DNA of 64,000 nucleotides. Source: Alteromonadaceae bacterium M269. Its GTDB lineage: Bacteria; Pseudomonadota; Gammaproteobacteria; Enterobacterales; Alteromonadaceae. Positions 45,881 to 54,729 of the stretch are shown piece by piece. Numbering within the stretch: position 1 is the stretch's first letter; each line of letters starts with the position of its first letter. The stretch is from assembly GCA_004353515.1 (NCBI GenBank), contig SMNZ01000003.1, positions 496,001-560,000 of the forward strand, read 5' to 3'. Under the pieces are notes generated by a model that was not told where the DNA came from, did not search any database, and worked only from the letters and a program-made list of their open reading frames with translations. Position numbers and translations under genes: made by a program.

Positions 45881-47248
45881 ATGCTAAAAAAACTTAAGGA
45901 AACGAAAGTTGCCTTTGAAGACAGGTTAGTTCGAATTGCTTTGTTGGGTGCTAGCCTACCTACGGCGCTTAGCATTGTGTTTATAGTGTCCGCTGAATTG
46001 TCCGTATACCTCAAAATACTACTGATATTTTTGCTCCTGGTTGTGGTGTCTTATGCAGCCTTTGCGATTTGGCAACAGGTGATATTTCAATTACGAACCT
46101 CAACAAATCTTGTCGAAGCGATGACGTCGGGAGATTACGGGCTTCGAGCCAATAACAAAGGTGTCGATGGCGCTTTAAGTGATTTTAATCAGCTGCTGAA
46201 CAAGCTAGCGCAAAGGTTAGCGGAACAAAGTTTAATAACACGTGAGAAGCAAATTCTACTGACAAAAATCACAGATCAGATAGATGTTGCTGTAGTGGCT
46301 GTTGATCAAGAAAGTAACTTGACCTTGATGAATCCTGCCGCCGAAAGGTTATTTAAAAAACGCTTCGACGAATTGGAAGGTTGGCCCATAAAAAACTTGG
46401 GTTTGCAGAATGTGATGACTGAAGCTTTGAATAAAGTGACTGAGTTTGAGATCAATAAAGATAAGCGCAAAGTTTATGTTCGAACCGATACCTATTTTGA
46501 GTTAGGTGAAAAGCACCATATTATTTTTATTACCGATATTCAGCATCTTTTGCGTGATGAGGAAAGATTGGCTTGGCAGCGTTTACTTAGAGTCCTTAGC
46601 CACGAAATTAATAATTCTCTAGCTCCCATTGCTTCCATTAGTGAAACCCTGACTCAGTCATTTAAGAGCGAAGATGAAAGCCAACCTCTCTCGCAGGATA
46701 GTCGTGAAAATCTATTTGAAGGGTTGTCTGTTATTACTGAGCGAGCTCACTCTTTAAATCACTTTATACAGGATTACCAAAAGCTGACTCGCTTACCTTT
46801 ACCCAACAAAAGTGAGTTTTCGTTGCGTCCGTTTATGCAATCCATCTGTCAGCTTTTTGAAAAAAGTGAATTCAATGTGCCTGATAAAGATATGAAAGTG
46901 TTTGGCGATCCTGAACAATTACAGCAAGTCTTTGTGAATTTGTTTAAAAATGCGCAGGAAGCGAACCTTGCAAACAATCAAATTACCTCATCAATTAAGC
47001 TGGAATGGTATGCGAGATCAGATAATGTGGTGATTGAAGTGTGTGACCAGGGGACGGGTATCAACAATGAAGACAATCTGTTTGTACCATTCTACACAAC
47101 CAAGAAACAAGGGAGTGGGATTGGTCTTACATTGAGCCGACAAATTGCATTGAATCATGGCGGTGATTTGAATCTGATGAATAAGGTAGAAGGCCCGGGG
47201 GCGCAGGCTATATTTACATTGCCTTATCAGCGTAGCATCGTTGGTTAG
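45881..47248 (+). CDS. Sensor histidine kinase, NtrB/NtrY-like
   Basis: 455 residues. Two membrane helices near the N terminus (about 22-43 and 46-67) with almost no periplasmic loop, so the signal is probably membrane-borne or cytoplasmic. HAMP-like stretch, PAS domain (about 130-215, ITDQIDVAVVAVDQESNLTLMNPAAERLF), HisKA with H241 in VLSHEINNSLAPI, then HATPase_c with NLFKNAQEAN (N box), DQGTGINNED and GSGIGLTLSRQIA. Partner of the preceding regulator. Absence of a large sensor fits envelope or substrate sensing through the membrane or exporter. Confidence 0.93.
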   Translation: MLKKLKETKVAFEDRLVRIALLGASLPTALSIVFIVSAELSVYLKILLIFLLLVVVSYAAFAIWQQVIFQLRTSTNLVEAMTSGDYGLRANNKGVDGALSDFNQLLNKLAQRLAEQSLITREKQILLTKITDQIDVAVVAVDQESNLTLMNPAAERLFKKRFDELEGWPIKNLGLQNVMTEALNKVTEFEINKDKRKVYVRTDTYFELGEKHHIIFITDIQHLLRDEERLAWQRLLRVLSHEINNSLAPIASISETLTQSFKSEDESQPLSQDSRENLFEGLSVITERAHSLNHFIQDYQKLTRLPLPNKSEFSLRPFMQSICQLFEKSEFNVPDKDMKVFGDPEQLQQVFVNLFKNAQEANLANNQITSSIKLEWYARSDNVVIEVCDQGTGINNEDNLFVPFYTTKKQGSGIGLTLSRQIALNHGGDLNLMNKVEGPGAQAIFTLPYQRSIVG

Positions 47249-48394
47249 CTATTGTTCTTTCTTAAAAGGTAGCAACGTTGCTGCTTGTTCTTTATAAGCG
47301 CTGATATGGTGCTTTTCGTCGGTTAAGAAACGCTGGATAGCATTTTTAAAATCAGGGTGGCTGATCCAATGATTTGAATAGCAGTAAATCGGCTCAAACC
47401 CTCGCATAATCTTGTGCTCACCCTGGGTGCCGGGGTTAAAACTGGCTAGCTTATTTTCGATACAAAACTCTATGCCTTGATAGTAGCAACACTCGAAGTG
47501 CAGGCCGTCGATATCTTCCAAAGTGCCCCAGTAGCGTCCATAGAGGTTCTTTTGATCGTATAGATATAAAGCTGCTGCGATTTTTTCACCCTTGCGATCT
47601 GCAAGGACTAGCATCAAGTTGTTAGGCATGGTCTCTAATAGCGAGTCGAAAAATGCCTGTGTGAGATAACCATTGTGCCCACTTCTTTTGAGGTAAGTCT
47701 GACGATAACAGTGATAGAAGTGATGCATATCCGTGCTTGATATGTCTGAACCGACAATACGCGAGACCTCAACTTCGCTATGTGTAACTTTGGCTCTTTC
47801 TTTTTTGACATTCTTGCGCTTGCGCGAGGCGAAGGTGGCTAGGAAGTCTTCGAAGTTAGCATAGTTTCGATTAAACCATTGAAACTGTACCGAGTGCCTT
47901 TGCATAAACTGATGTGGAACTAGGCCTTCGCTGATACTTTCGGTATTAAATAAACAGTGGATAGACGATAAACCTAGACGTTCGGATTCATCAATAAGCG
48001 CTTGTGAAATCAGCGATTGAACATCGTTAATATTAAGGCCAGTAGATGTGAGTACGCGTGGCCCTGTAACAGGAGTAAAAGGGATAGCATTCAGGAGTTT
48101 AGGGTAGTAGTGCATGCCATTTCTCTGATAGGCATCTGCCCAAGCCCAATCAAATACATATTCGCCGTAGCTGTGTGTTTTCAGGTAAAGCGGGACAATC
48201 AAGACTAAGTTGCCATCTTCCCAACCCAACAAGTGATAGGTTTGCCAACCGGTTTCAGCTGTTGTACTGCCACTCTGTTCCAAAGCTTGGATAAACTCAT
48301 ACCGAGTAAATGGATAGCCTGAAGCGTTTAAATCATTCCATTTCTCCGGTTCAATTTGTTGAATACTGCTCACAAATTCGAATTTGAGTGACAT
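47249..48394 (-). CDS. FemAB/peptidogalycan-like acyltransferase (PF04339)
   Basis: 381 residues. 'PFTRYEFIQALEQSGST...GWQTYHLLGWEDGNLVLIVPLYLK' and 'GEYVFDWAWADAYQRNG..YYPKLLNAIPFTPVTGPRVL' are typical of the peptidogalycan biosynthesis/recognition family (GNAT fold), as is 'FEPIYCYSNHWI' near the end. Members are annotated as N-acetyltransferases of unknown substrate. The ATG (48394) lies two bases from a 394-bp inverted-repeat element, so any promoter must be within or beyond that element. It is convergent with the kinase gene, with adjacent stop codons. Confidence 0.88.
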   Translation of the reverse strand: MSLKFEFVSSIQQIEPEKWNDLNASGYPFTRYEFIQALEQSGSTTAETGWQTYHLLGWEDGNLVLIVPLYLKTHSYGEYVFDWAWADAYQRNGMHYYPKLLNAIPFTPVTGPRVLTSTGLNINDVQSLISQALIDESERLGLSSIHCLFNTESISEGLVPHQFMQRHSVQFQWFNRNYANFEDFLATFASRKRKNVKKERAKVTHSEVEVSRIVGSDISSTDMHHFYHCYRQTYLKRSGHNGYLTQAFFDSLLETMPNNLMLVLADRKGEKIAAALYLYDQKNLYGRYWGTLEDIDGLHFECCYYQGIEFCIENKLASFNPGTQGEHKIMRGFEPIYCYSNHWISHPDFKNAIQRFLTDEKHHISAYKEQAATLLPFKKEQ

Positions 48395-48395
48395 A

Positions 48396-48789
48396 TATAC
48401 CCATTACCTTTCAAAATGCAGAGAATCAGCTGAAGACTATACTCAATAGATTTTAAAACGCACGTAGGCGGCAATCGAGGGAATCCCCATGAGCATAGAT
48501 AGACTATGTGATTGGGGTGAGCGAGGGAAGCCAACAACCGTGAGTTTTTAAAGATGAAGAGTAAAAAAGTCTTTGAATAAGGCGAATGATGGCAGGCGCA
48601 GTGGTGCTGCGTCAATATCATTCAACACAGCGCAGAGACTTTTTAGCTCAGCCTTTCAGGAGCATGACAGCACACTCATTGCGTCGTTACGCCTACTGGA
48701 AAGGTGGCAGACATTCCTGCGCAGGCGTGCCTATCACTGAATGCGCTGTCACTGCTCTGATTTCTGTATTTTGAAAGGTAATGGGTATA
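48396..48789. mobile_element. MITE-like element between the FemAB-like gene and recX
   Basis: Terminal inverted repeats: the left end begins TATACCCATTACCTTTCAAA and the complement of the right end begins with the same 20 bases. Similarity extends to about 33 bases with a few mismatches (...AT[G/A]CAGA..ATCAG). Size is 394 bp, with no transposase. The ends suggest a TA target duplication (CATA|TACCC...GGGTA|TAATC). It fills the whole space between the divergent genes. The 62-codon frame inside (48586-48774) is not supported as a gene. Confidence 0.82.
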
Positions 48790-48821
48790 ATCTCAATATC
48801 CTATTCTTTTGGTGTTTTACT

Positions 48822-49316
48822 TTGCGTCGGGAACTTGAAGATATTAATAGCGCTATTACGCGATTTTTGTCGCGTAGAGAGCATAGCGAATATGAGTTAG
48901 TTAATAAACTCGCACATAAAGGTTATGAGTCGAATGATATTCGTCCTGCTTTGGATAAGTTTAAGCAAGCGAATATATTAAGTGACGTCAGGTTTGCTGA
49001 ATCCCGAATCCGAGATAGAGCTTATAAAGGTTATGGCGAATACTGGATTCGACAGGAGTTGAAGCAACATCAGCTATCTGAGGATGTTATCGAACAAGCT
49101 TTCATTGAAGAGCCTCAAGATTGGTTTGAGATTGCTAAAAGTTGGATGTCTAAGAAGTACGCTCGACAAGCTGAGCTGCTGCAAGACGATTGGAAAAAAC
49201 TGCAGAAAGCTAAAGGAACTGCAAGGAATCGTGGTTTTTCTCAAGAGCAGATTAATTATGCTCTGGAATGTTTATTTAATGATGCGGAAGAAGATAACTT
49301 AACTGGCTTTAATTAA
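48822..49316 (+). CDS. recX: Regulatory protein RecX
   Basis: About 164 residues if the TTG at 48822 is used (LRRELEDINSAITRFLSRREHSEYEL). RecX hallmarks: SRREHSEYELVNKLAHKGY, FKQANILSDVRFAESRIRDRAYKGYGEYWIRQELKQHQLS and KLQKAKGTARNRGFSQEQINYALECL. No ATG exists near the conserved start; the open frame runs back into the MITE to 48741, but those residues are not RecX-like. The native start region may have been lost. RecX curbs RecA filaments. It is 28 kb away from recA rather than next to it, but keeps alaS as right neighbour. Confidence 0.9.
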   Translation: MRRELEDINSAITRFLSRREHSEYELVNKLAHKGYESNDIRPALDKFKQANILSDVRFAESRIRDRAYKGYGEYWIRQELKQHQLSEDVIEQAFIEEPQDWFEIAKSWMSKKYARQAELLQDDWKKLQKAKGTARNRGFSQEQINYALECLFNDAEEDNLTGFN

Positions 49317-49452
49317 TCGATAATTCCGAATCGTTGGATTACGCCGCAGACATTGTTATAGCTGGATAAATCGTGTTATCTTTGCGCGCATTAATTAAGG
49401 GACTGAATTCCTCATTATTTGTACTTAAAATTCCTAATTACTCGAGCAATCA

Positions 49453-52050
49453 ATGACTAAATCGACCGCTGATATTCGTAGCGCTTTCATCCAGTATTTC
49501 ACCCAAAACCAACATCAGGCTGTTAGCAGCTCTTCACTGGTTCCTGCAAATGATCCAACGCTGTTGTTTACCAATGCGGGCATGAATCAATTTAAAGATG
49601 TTTTTTTAGGCGCGGAGAAACGCAATTATTCACGAGCGGTTTCCTCTCAGCGCTGTGTTAGAGCTGGTGGAAAGCATAACGACCTTGAGAATGTGGGATA
49701 CACCGCTAGACACCACACCTTCTTTGAAATGTTGGGTAACTTTAGTTTTGGTGATTACTTTAAGTCAGACGCGATTAAGTTTGCTTGGGGCTTCTTAACC
49801 GAAGAGTTGAAACTGCCCGTTGAGAAGTTATTAGTTACGGTCTACCACACTGATGATGAAGCGTTTGATATATGGCATAAGCAGATAGGTTTGCCGGAAG
49901 ATAAAATTATCAAGATCAGTACTTCAGATAATTTCTGGTCTATGGGTGATACAGGACCTTGCGGGCCTTGCTCTGAAATCTTTTATGACCACGGTGAACA
50001 TATATGGGGTGGCCCTCCCGGTTCACCAGAAGAAGATGGCGATCGTTTTATTGAAATCTGGAACCTGGTTTTCATGCAGTTCAACCGTCAAGCTGATGGT
50101 GAAATGCAGCCTTTACCTAAGCCATCGATAGACACAGGTATGGGGCTGGAACGTATTTCAGCCATCATGCAAGATGTTCACAGTAACTATGAAATCGATA
50201 TCTTCCAAAATTTGATTAAAGCAGCAGCTGAAGTTGTCGGCACCAGTGATATGGAGAATAAATCACTACGAGTTATTGCCGACCATATTCGTTCTTGTGG
50301 CTTCCTAATTTGTGATGGTGTTATGCCGTCAAATGAAGGTCGTGGTTACGTGCTTAGACGTATTATCCGACGTGCAGTTCGCCATGGGTATAAGCTTGGT
50401 GCTAACGATGTTTTCTTCTATAAGCTCTATTCTGCGCTAATCGAACAGATGGGCGATGCTTATCCTGAATTGAAAAAACAGCAAGTGTCTGTTGAGAAAG
50501 TATTAAAGGTTGAGGAAGAGCAATTTTCTAGAACCTTGACTCGCGGCATGCAAATTCTGAATGAAGCTTTGGAACAAATTGATGGAGATGTGATTCCAGG
50601 CGATGTCGTGTTTAAACTTTACGATACGTATGGTTTCCCTGCGGATTTAACTGCAGATGTTGCTCGTGAGAAAAATGTTTCGATAGACCAAAATGGCTTT
50701 GATGAGTGTATGAAGCAACAACGTGAACGTGCACAGCAGTCCAGTCAATTTGGTACAGATTATAACGATCAGCTCAGTTCAGAGGCTGAGTCGGAGTTTA
50801 CTGGATATGATAACGAAGCCGGTAATACGACTATTGTTGAATTGTTCAAAGGCTCTGAGGCTACTAACCTATTGAGCCAAGGTGAAGAGGGAATCGTTGT
50901 TCTAAACTCTACACCGTTTTATGCCGAGTCAGGTGGTCAGGTTGGTGATACTGGTAAACTAACGCTAGAGAACGGTTACTTTGAAGTTAAAGATACCGTT
51001 AAGTTAGGTAACGCTATTGCACACATAGGTGTCGCGCACACCACGCTAAATGTTGGTGATGCAGTTCAGGCAAACATTGACAGTGAAAGACGCGCCTCTA
51101 TTAAACTGAATCACAGTGCGACTCACCTAATGCACGCTGCACTACGGAAAGTGTTGGGTGAGCATGTGACCCAAAAAGGGTCTTTAGTTGATGCTCAGCG
51201 CCTTCGTTTCGACTTTTCTCACTTCGAGGGTGTGACACCGTCTCAATTACAGGAAATTGAGCGCATGGTGAACCAAGAAATTCGAGAAAATAATTCACTT
51301 GATACTCAATTAATGGACTTAGATGCCGCTAAAGCGTCAGGTGCTATGGCATTGTTCGGTGAAAAGTACGACGAAAAAGTGCGTGTTGTTTCAATGGGCG
51401 GTTTTTCCGTTGAACTTTGTGGCGGAACACACGTAAAACAAACAGGTGATATCGGTTTATTTAAGATTATTGCTGAAGGTGGTATTGCAGCAGGTGTAAG
51501 ACGTATTGAGGCAATTACTGGTGAGACGGCAGTTCAATGGATGCAGCAGCAGTCTGATGATGTTAATGCACTGGCTAGCATGCTCAAAACAGATACCCAG
51601 AGTATTGCAGATAAGATCACACAACTTCAGGAGCAGAACAAGGCTCTGGAGAAGCAGCTTGAGCAAGCTAAGAAGAAACTGGCAAGTCAAGCTGGCAGTG
51701 ATTTGTTATCAAATATTAACGAAATAAAAGGGATTAAGGTCCTATCTGCTAAACTACAAGATGTAGATGCAAAAGATCTGAGAACCTTGATGGATGATTT
51801 AAAGAATCAATTAGGATCAGGAATTTTGTTGCTTGGATTGGCTCAAGAGAATAAAGTTAACCTTATTGCAGGTGTGACTAAAGATTTAACCAGTCAAATC
51901 AAAGCAGGTGAATTAGTAAACTTTGTAGCTCAACAAGTGGGCGGCAAAGGCGGCGGAAGGCCTGATATGGCTCAAGCTGGTGGAACGAAACCAGAGCACC
52001 TAGATGCTGCATTAGCGTCTGTGCAACCTTGGTTAGAAGAACGACTATAG
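49453..52050 (+). CDS. alaS: Alanyl-tRNA synthetase
   Basis: 865 residues, normal size. Class II catalytic core at the N terminus ([74 protein letters not shown]). Editing domain with [11 protein letters not shown] and [13 protein letters not shown] zinc residues, a coiled-coil linker (about 710-760), and a C-Ala domain ending in [15 protein letters not shown]. Charges tRNA-Ala and clears misacylated serine or glycine. Standard position between recX and csrA. Confidence 0.98.
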   Translation: MTKSTADIRSAFIQYFTQNQHQAVSSSSLVPANDPTLLFTNAGMNQFKDVFLGAEKRNYSRAVSSQRCVRAGGKHNDLENVGYTARHHTFFEMLGNFSFGDYFKSDAIKFAWGFLTEELKLPVEKLLVTVYHTDDEAFDIWHKQIGLPEDKIIKISTSDNFWSMGDTGPCGPCSEIFYDHGEHIWGGPPGSPEEDGDRFIEIWNLVFMQFNRQADGEMQPLPKPSIDTGMGLERISAIMQDVHSNYEIDIFQNLIKAAAEVVGTSDMENKSLRVIADHIRSCGFLICDGVMPSNEGRGYVLRRIIRRAVRHGYKLGANDVFFYKLYSALIEQMGDAYPELKKQQVSVEKVLKVEEEQFSRTLTRGMQILNEALEQIDGDVIPGDVVFKLYDTYGFPADLTADVAREKNVSIDQNGFDECMKQQRERAQQSSQFGTDYNDQLSSEAESEFTGYDNEAGNTTIVELFKGSEATNLLSQGEEGIVVLNSTPFYAESGGQVGDTGKLTLENGYFEVKDTVKLGNAIAHIGVAHTTLNVGDAVQANIDSERRASIKLNHSATHLMHAALRKVLGEHVTQKGSLVDAQRLRFDFSHFEGVTPSQLQEIERMVNQEIRENNSLDTQLMDLDAAKASGAMALFGEKYDEKVRVVSMGGFSVELCGGTHVKQTGDIGLFKIIAEGGIAAGVRRIEAITGETAVQWMQQQSDDVNALASMLKTDTQSIADKITQLQEQNKALEKQLEQAKKKLASQAGSDLLSNINEIKGIKVLSAKLQDVDAKDLRTLMDDLKNQLGSGILLLGLAQENKVNLIAGVTKDLTSQIKAGELVNFVAQQVGGKGGGRPDMAQAGGTKPEHLDAALASVQPWLEERL

Positions 52051-52183
52051 TTCTTCGCCTAATCAGTTTTTGAGGTGACAACAAAAACAGGGAATGGTTA
52101 GGAGTGTAAATTCTGGTTAATTACCCGAATTACGCTAAATTTAATATTGGATGCTTTTGGAATAACGGAAAAGGAGCAATAGA

Positions 52184-52405
52184 ATGCTTATTTTAACTCG
52201 TCGTGTGGGTGAAACTTTAATGGTCGGTGATGACGTGACAGTCACTGTACTAGGAGTAAAAGGGAATCAAGTTAGGATTGGTGTTAACGCACCTAAGGAA
52301 GTGTCTGTGCATCGTGAAGAAATTTACATGCGAATTCAGGCTGAAAAGAATGTCCAACTTGCAGCACATCAACAAGCAGCTAAAGCAGCTGAAGATGATC
52401 AGTAA
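52184..52405 (+). CDS. csrA: Carbon storage regulator CsrA
   Basis: 73 residues. [20 protein letters not shown] is the family start; L4 and R44 of the RNA-binding surface are retained ([11 protein letters not shown]). The C-terminal Gln/Ala/Lys tail is longer than in E. coli (61 residues). Two GGA triplets in the leader (AACGGAAAAGGAGC) overlap the ribosome binding site, which would allow autorepression. It binds GGA loops in mRNAs to control translation of many genes. Confidence 0.97.
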   Translation: MLILTRRVGETLMVGDDVTVTVLGVKGNQVRIGVNAPKEVSVHREEIYMRIQAEKNVQLAAHQQAAKAAEDDQ

Positions 52406-52424
52406 CTAGGTTTACCTGGCAGTA

Positions 52425-52479
52425 CCATTCTGCATAGTTGAATCGTTACTTTGCTTGATGATTTAACTATGTGGAATGG
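52425..52479. terminator. Long hairpin after csrA
   Basis: CCATTCTGCATAGTTGAATC (52425-52444) pairs with GATTTAACTATGTGGAATGG (52460-52479) over 20 positions, three of them not Watson-Crick (G-U or A-G type). 15-nt loop. Followed by GGTAAATTTAG, so it is not a perfect intrinsic terminator. Confidence 0.55.
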
Positions 52480-52639
52480 GGTAAATTTAGGGCCTTGGAC
52501 CTTGGCATTGCCGCCATTGTTCAAGGCTGGCATCTTAGTAATCTCCTTTAATTTCGCTTCTTTTTCACGCTAATAAGCTATTGACTTTTCATTGTTGTTT
52601 AAAATCCAAGCATACAGTAAATATGATAAGAAAAAGTGT

Positions 52640-52667
52640 TTGACTTCCTTTAGCTAATCAGTAGAAT
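52640..52667 (+). promoter_or_regulatory. Promoter of the tRNA-Ser/tRNA-Arg operon
   Basis: TTGACT (52640-52645) and TAGAAT (52662-52667) with 16 bp between. A G+C-rich discriminator (TCCGCCCA) follows the -10, typical of stringently controlled stable-RNA promoters. Confidence 0.75.
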
Positions 52668-52733
52668 TCCGCCCACATTTTGAGACATCGCTTAATTAAA
52701 TTAAGTCTCTCAAGATGTATAAAGAAGTGCTCC

Positions 52734-52824
<91 letters not shown>

Positions 52825-52834
52825 CACTACTTGC

Positions 52835-52911
52835 GCGTGTGTAGCTCAGCTGGATAGAGTACCTGGCTACGAACCAGGCGGTCGGAGGTTCGAATCCTTC
52901 CACACGCGCCA
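52835..52911 (+). tRNA. tRNA-Arg (ACG)
   Basis: 77 nt with encoded CCA. Acceptor GCGTGTG/CACACGC with discriminator G, D arm GCTCAGCTGGATAGAGT, anticodon loop CTACGAA (anticodon ACG, inosine at position 34 expected), T loop GTTCGAATC. It lies 11 bp after tRNA-Ser. Its 3' end is duplicated downstream. Confidence 0.96.
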
Positions 52912-53090
52912 TTCCTTCTTCTTAGAATCTTAAATACCTCATATAGTTACTTAGATGAATTCTTGTATTCGGAAGGATTAAGAACCGATAAGAGGTTCGA
53001 CAAAATTGTCCGGAACAATTTTGAACGCGCGAAGTGCGGCCCTTAGAGCGAAAGACAGGATGTCTGAAGTAATCCTTCCACACGCGCCAT
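52893..53090. repeat. Direct repeat of the tRNA-Arg 3' end (att-like)
   Basis: AATCCTTCCACACGCGCCAT occurs at 52893-52912 (last 19 bases of the tRNA plus one) and again, identical, at 53071-53090. This is the arrangement left when an integrase uses a tRNA 3' end as attachment site. Between the copies lies a 9-bp stem (CAAAATTGT/ACAATTTTG, 53001-53023) and AGACAGGATGTCT. No integrase is in the window. Confidence 0.8.
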
Positions 53091-53091
53091 C

Positions 53092-53432
53092 TTTTCTAAA
53101 AAAAACTTATTCCAATTCCTTAAACCTAAACAGTTGAGCAGTCTAAATATTTTGCTAATGGGTATGCAATTGCAGGTTATCAGCTTATATCCAAACAGGC
53201 TTCAAAGGCTTGGGGCAATTCCAAATATGACTAAAAAATTCTCCAAGATCACATTGACAACAATCCGGCTGAGGTCTTAACTCAATATATAATGGACGTA
53301 CACCTTGATTGAGCGAAGGACGTTATCTTCCCTTAGAAAGTTCAGGTGAGTAACTTTGACTACTCTAATAATAATAATGATGGGACCTAGGTGTTGACTT
53401 AAAAAACGGGTCGTCATTGTTAAGGGATAATA
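53092..53432. other. 341-bp gap upstream of the injection-system cluster
   Basis: Region between the tRNA-like repeat and the first cluster gene. TTGACA occurs at 53254-53259 and TATAAT at 53288-53293, but 28 bp apart, too far to pair. The promoter of the cluster probably lies here but is not certain. No gene recognised. Confidence 0.4.
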
Positions 53433-54047
53433 ATGGCAAGCTACTCGGTACTGCATGATATCAGCAAAGAGATACAAAAGAATTTGTATAATGCTTTGGT
53501 TGATACACCAGATACAGATTTTACCCTAACCGACGCCGATACTGATGTTATTTTGGCCAAGCCCGACGATGCCGAAAGTGAAAGCGGTAAGGTCGCTCTG
53601 TATCTTTATCATATGGACGTCAATGCGCATTTGCGAAACCAACCTAGGGTAGCTATTGGCGCCGAATCGCTGGTCAATCCTCCGTTGCCTTTTCGTTTAC
53701 GGTTTTTGCTCACACCTGTCTCCGATTCTCACGTAACCAACCAGCTGATATTGGGGCGTTTGATCCAATTTCTTTACGACAACCCACTTATCCAGAGCTC
53801 GACCGATCTCGTGTTATCTGATGAACGCGGCGGCGCAAAAGAGTTGCGTATTCACCCCGATAATTTATCCGTTGAATCACTCAATCAGCTATGGACGGCT
53901 ATGAATGAAGCCTATCGGCTAAGTTATGCTTTTACAGTGGACGTAGTTCATATTGATTCCGCCAAGCAACCTGCCGCTGCTCATCGCGTAGGCGTGTCGC
54001 AAGGTTCTATCTCGCCAGAGTCCTCGTCAGAAGCAGGTGACCTTTGA
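53433..54047 (+). CDS. Contractile injection system cap protein (Pvc16/Afp16-like, DUF4255)
   Basis: 204 residues. N-terminal 'VLHDISKEIQKNLYNAL' and the middle 'VALYLYHMDVNAHLRNQPR...PPLPFRLRFLLTPVSD...NQLILGRLIQFLYDNPLI' are the DUF4255 (Pvc16_N) pattern. In PVC and Afp particles this protein caps the tube and sheath and sets particle end and length. It is the first gene of the cluster, as in many eCIS loci (afp16 is last in others). Start ATG behind TTAAGGGATAATA. The Ser/Glu-rich tail is unstructured. Confidence 0.9.
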   Translation: MASYSVLHDISKEIQKNLYNALVDTPDTDFTLTDADTDVILAKPDDAESESGKVALYLYHMDVNAHLRNQPRVAIGAESLVNPPLPFRLRFLLTPVSDSHVTNQLILGRLIQFLYDNPLIQSSTDLVLSDERGGAKELRIHPDNLSVESLNQLWTAMNEAYRLSYAFTVDVVHIDSAKQPAAAHRVGVSQGSISPESSSEAGDL

Positions 54048-54712
54048 TGATTACGCTAAGCGCCATTCAAGTTGGGAAAGTCAGCTTAATAGACAAAATC
54101 TCGCTGCGCCCTGTTACCGATGTGTCTCATTATCAGGTTGAATATCGCAGTGATAGCAATCCACGTTATTTACCCAGCCCTTTCAATTGTCGCATAGATG
54201 CATTGGGTAACTTATTGCTGCTTTCTGCCCAACCCGCATTGTCTTTACAGCGTGAGTTTGCTGCTGATGACTACCATTTTCGCATTCGCGTTCAAGCACC
54301 GGCTTACCAGAGTAGTACATCAACAATTACTGTGACAAAAGCGGCTTGGGATGCTTTTGTTGCACAAGTAGACGCTTTGGATGAAGGGCAGTTAGATGCC
54401 CCCTGGCAACTACTTTTTGACGAAACGGCTCAGATGGAGCCAAACGCAGTTGCCGCCGAGCTCAGTATGCGTCGGCAAAACCATCAGGCAATTAATCCTG
54501 ATAATTATGTTTTAGAAGTCATTTCACCATCGTCAGTAAATGGACAGGCGATAGGCAGTTTGAATATTTGGAAGTTTTATCCATTACCGGTTGCCGACAA
54601 GGTAACGGTTGAGGTTCGGCTTTCAGCTGACAATTCAGTGGTTACATCAGCTGAATTCGGTATTGATTACACAAAAACGCTCAATGCTTGGGAACTTGCG
54701 ATCAATCATTGA
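54047..54712 (+). CDS. Unknown protein of the injection-system cluster
   Basis: 221 residues from ATG 54047, which shares one base with the previous stop (AGGTGA upstream). It looks all-beta: early strand pattern (ITLSAIQVGKVSLIDKISLRP), a fibronectin/Ig-like middle (DDYHFRIRVQAPAYQSSTSTITV) and a second beta region with 'VSSVNGQ'-like loops. No known domain is recognised with confidence. Its place between cap and sheath, translationally coupled, suggests a structural or assembly role in the particle. No signal peptide. Confidence 0.65.
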   Translation: MITLSAIQVGKVSLIDKISLRPVTDVSHYQVEYRSDSNPRYLPSPFNCRIDALGNLLLLSAQPALSLQREFAADDYHFRIRVQAPAYQSSTSTITVTKAAWDAFVAQVDALDEGQLDAPWQLLFDETAQMEPNAVAAELSMRRQNHQAINPDNYVLEVISPSSVNGQAIGSLNIWKFYPLPVADKVTVEVRLSADNSVVTSAEFGIDYTKTLNAWELAINH

Positions 54713-54729
54713 GCTACGGAGACTATGCT

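Larger units (their letters stand above)
52406..52733. other. 328-bp spacer between csrA and the tRNA operon
   Basis: It contains the 20-bp hairpin after csrA (52425-52479), the tRNA promoter (52640-52667) and a 66-nt leader with CTTAATT/AAATTAAG dyad. No coding frame recognised. Confidence 0.5.

Noticed and set aside
48586-48774. 62-codon frame inside the inverted-repeat element
   Set aside because: No transposase motif; it spans element internal repeats and looks non-coding.
48741-48821. Longer recX start within the element
   Set aside because: The added residues are read from the element end and are not RecX-like; the TTG at 48822 opens the conserved part.
53254-53293. TTGACA and TATAAT upstream of the injection cluster as a promoter
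   Set aside because: They are 28 bp apart, too far for a sigma-70 promoter, and no better -35 pairs with the TATAAT.
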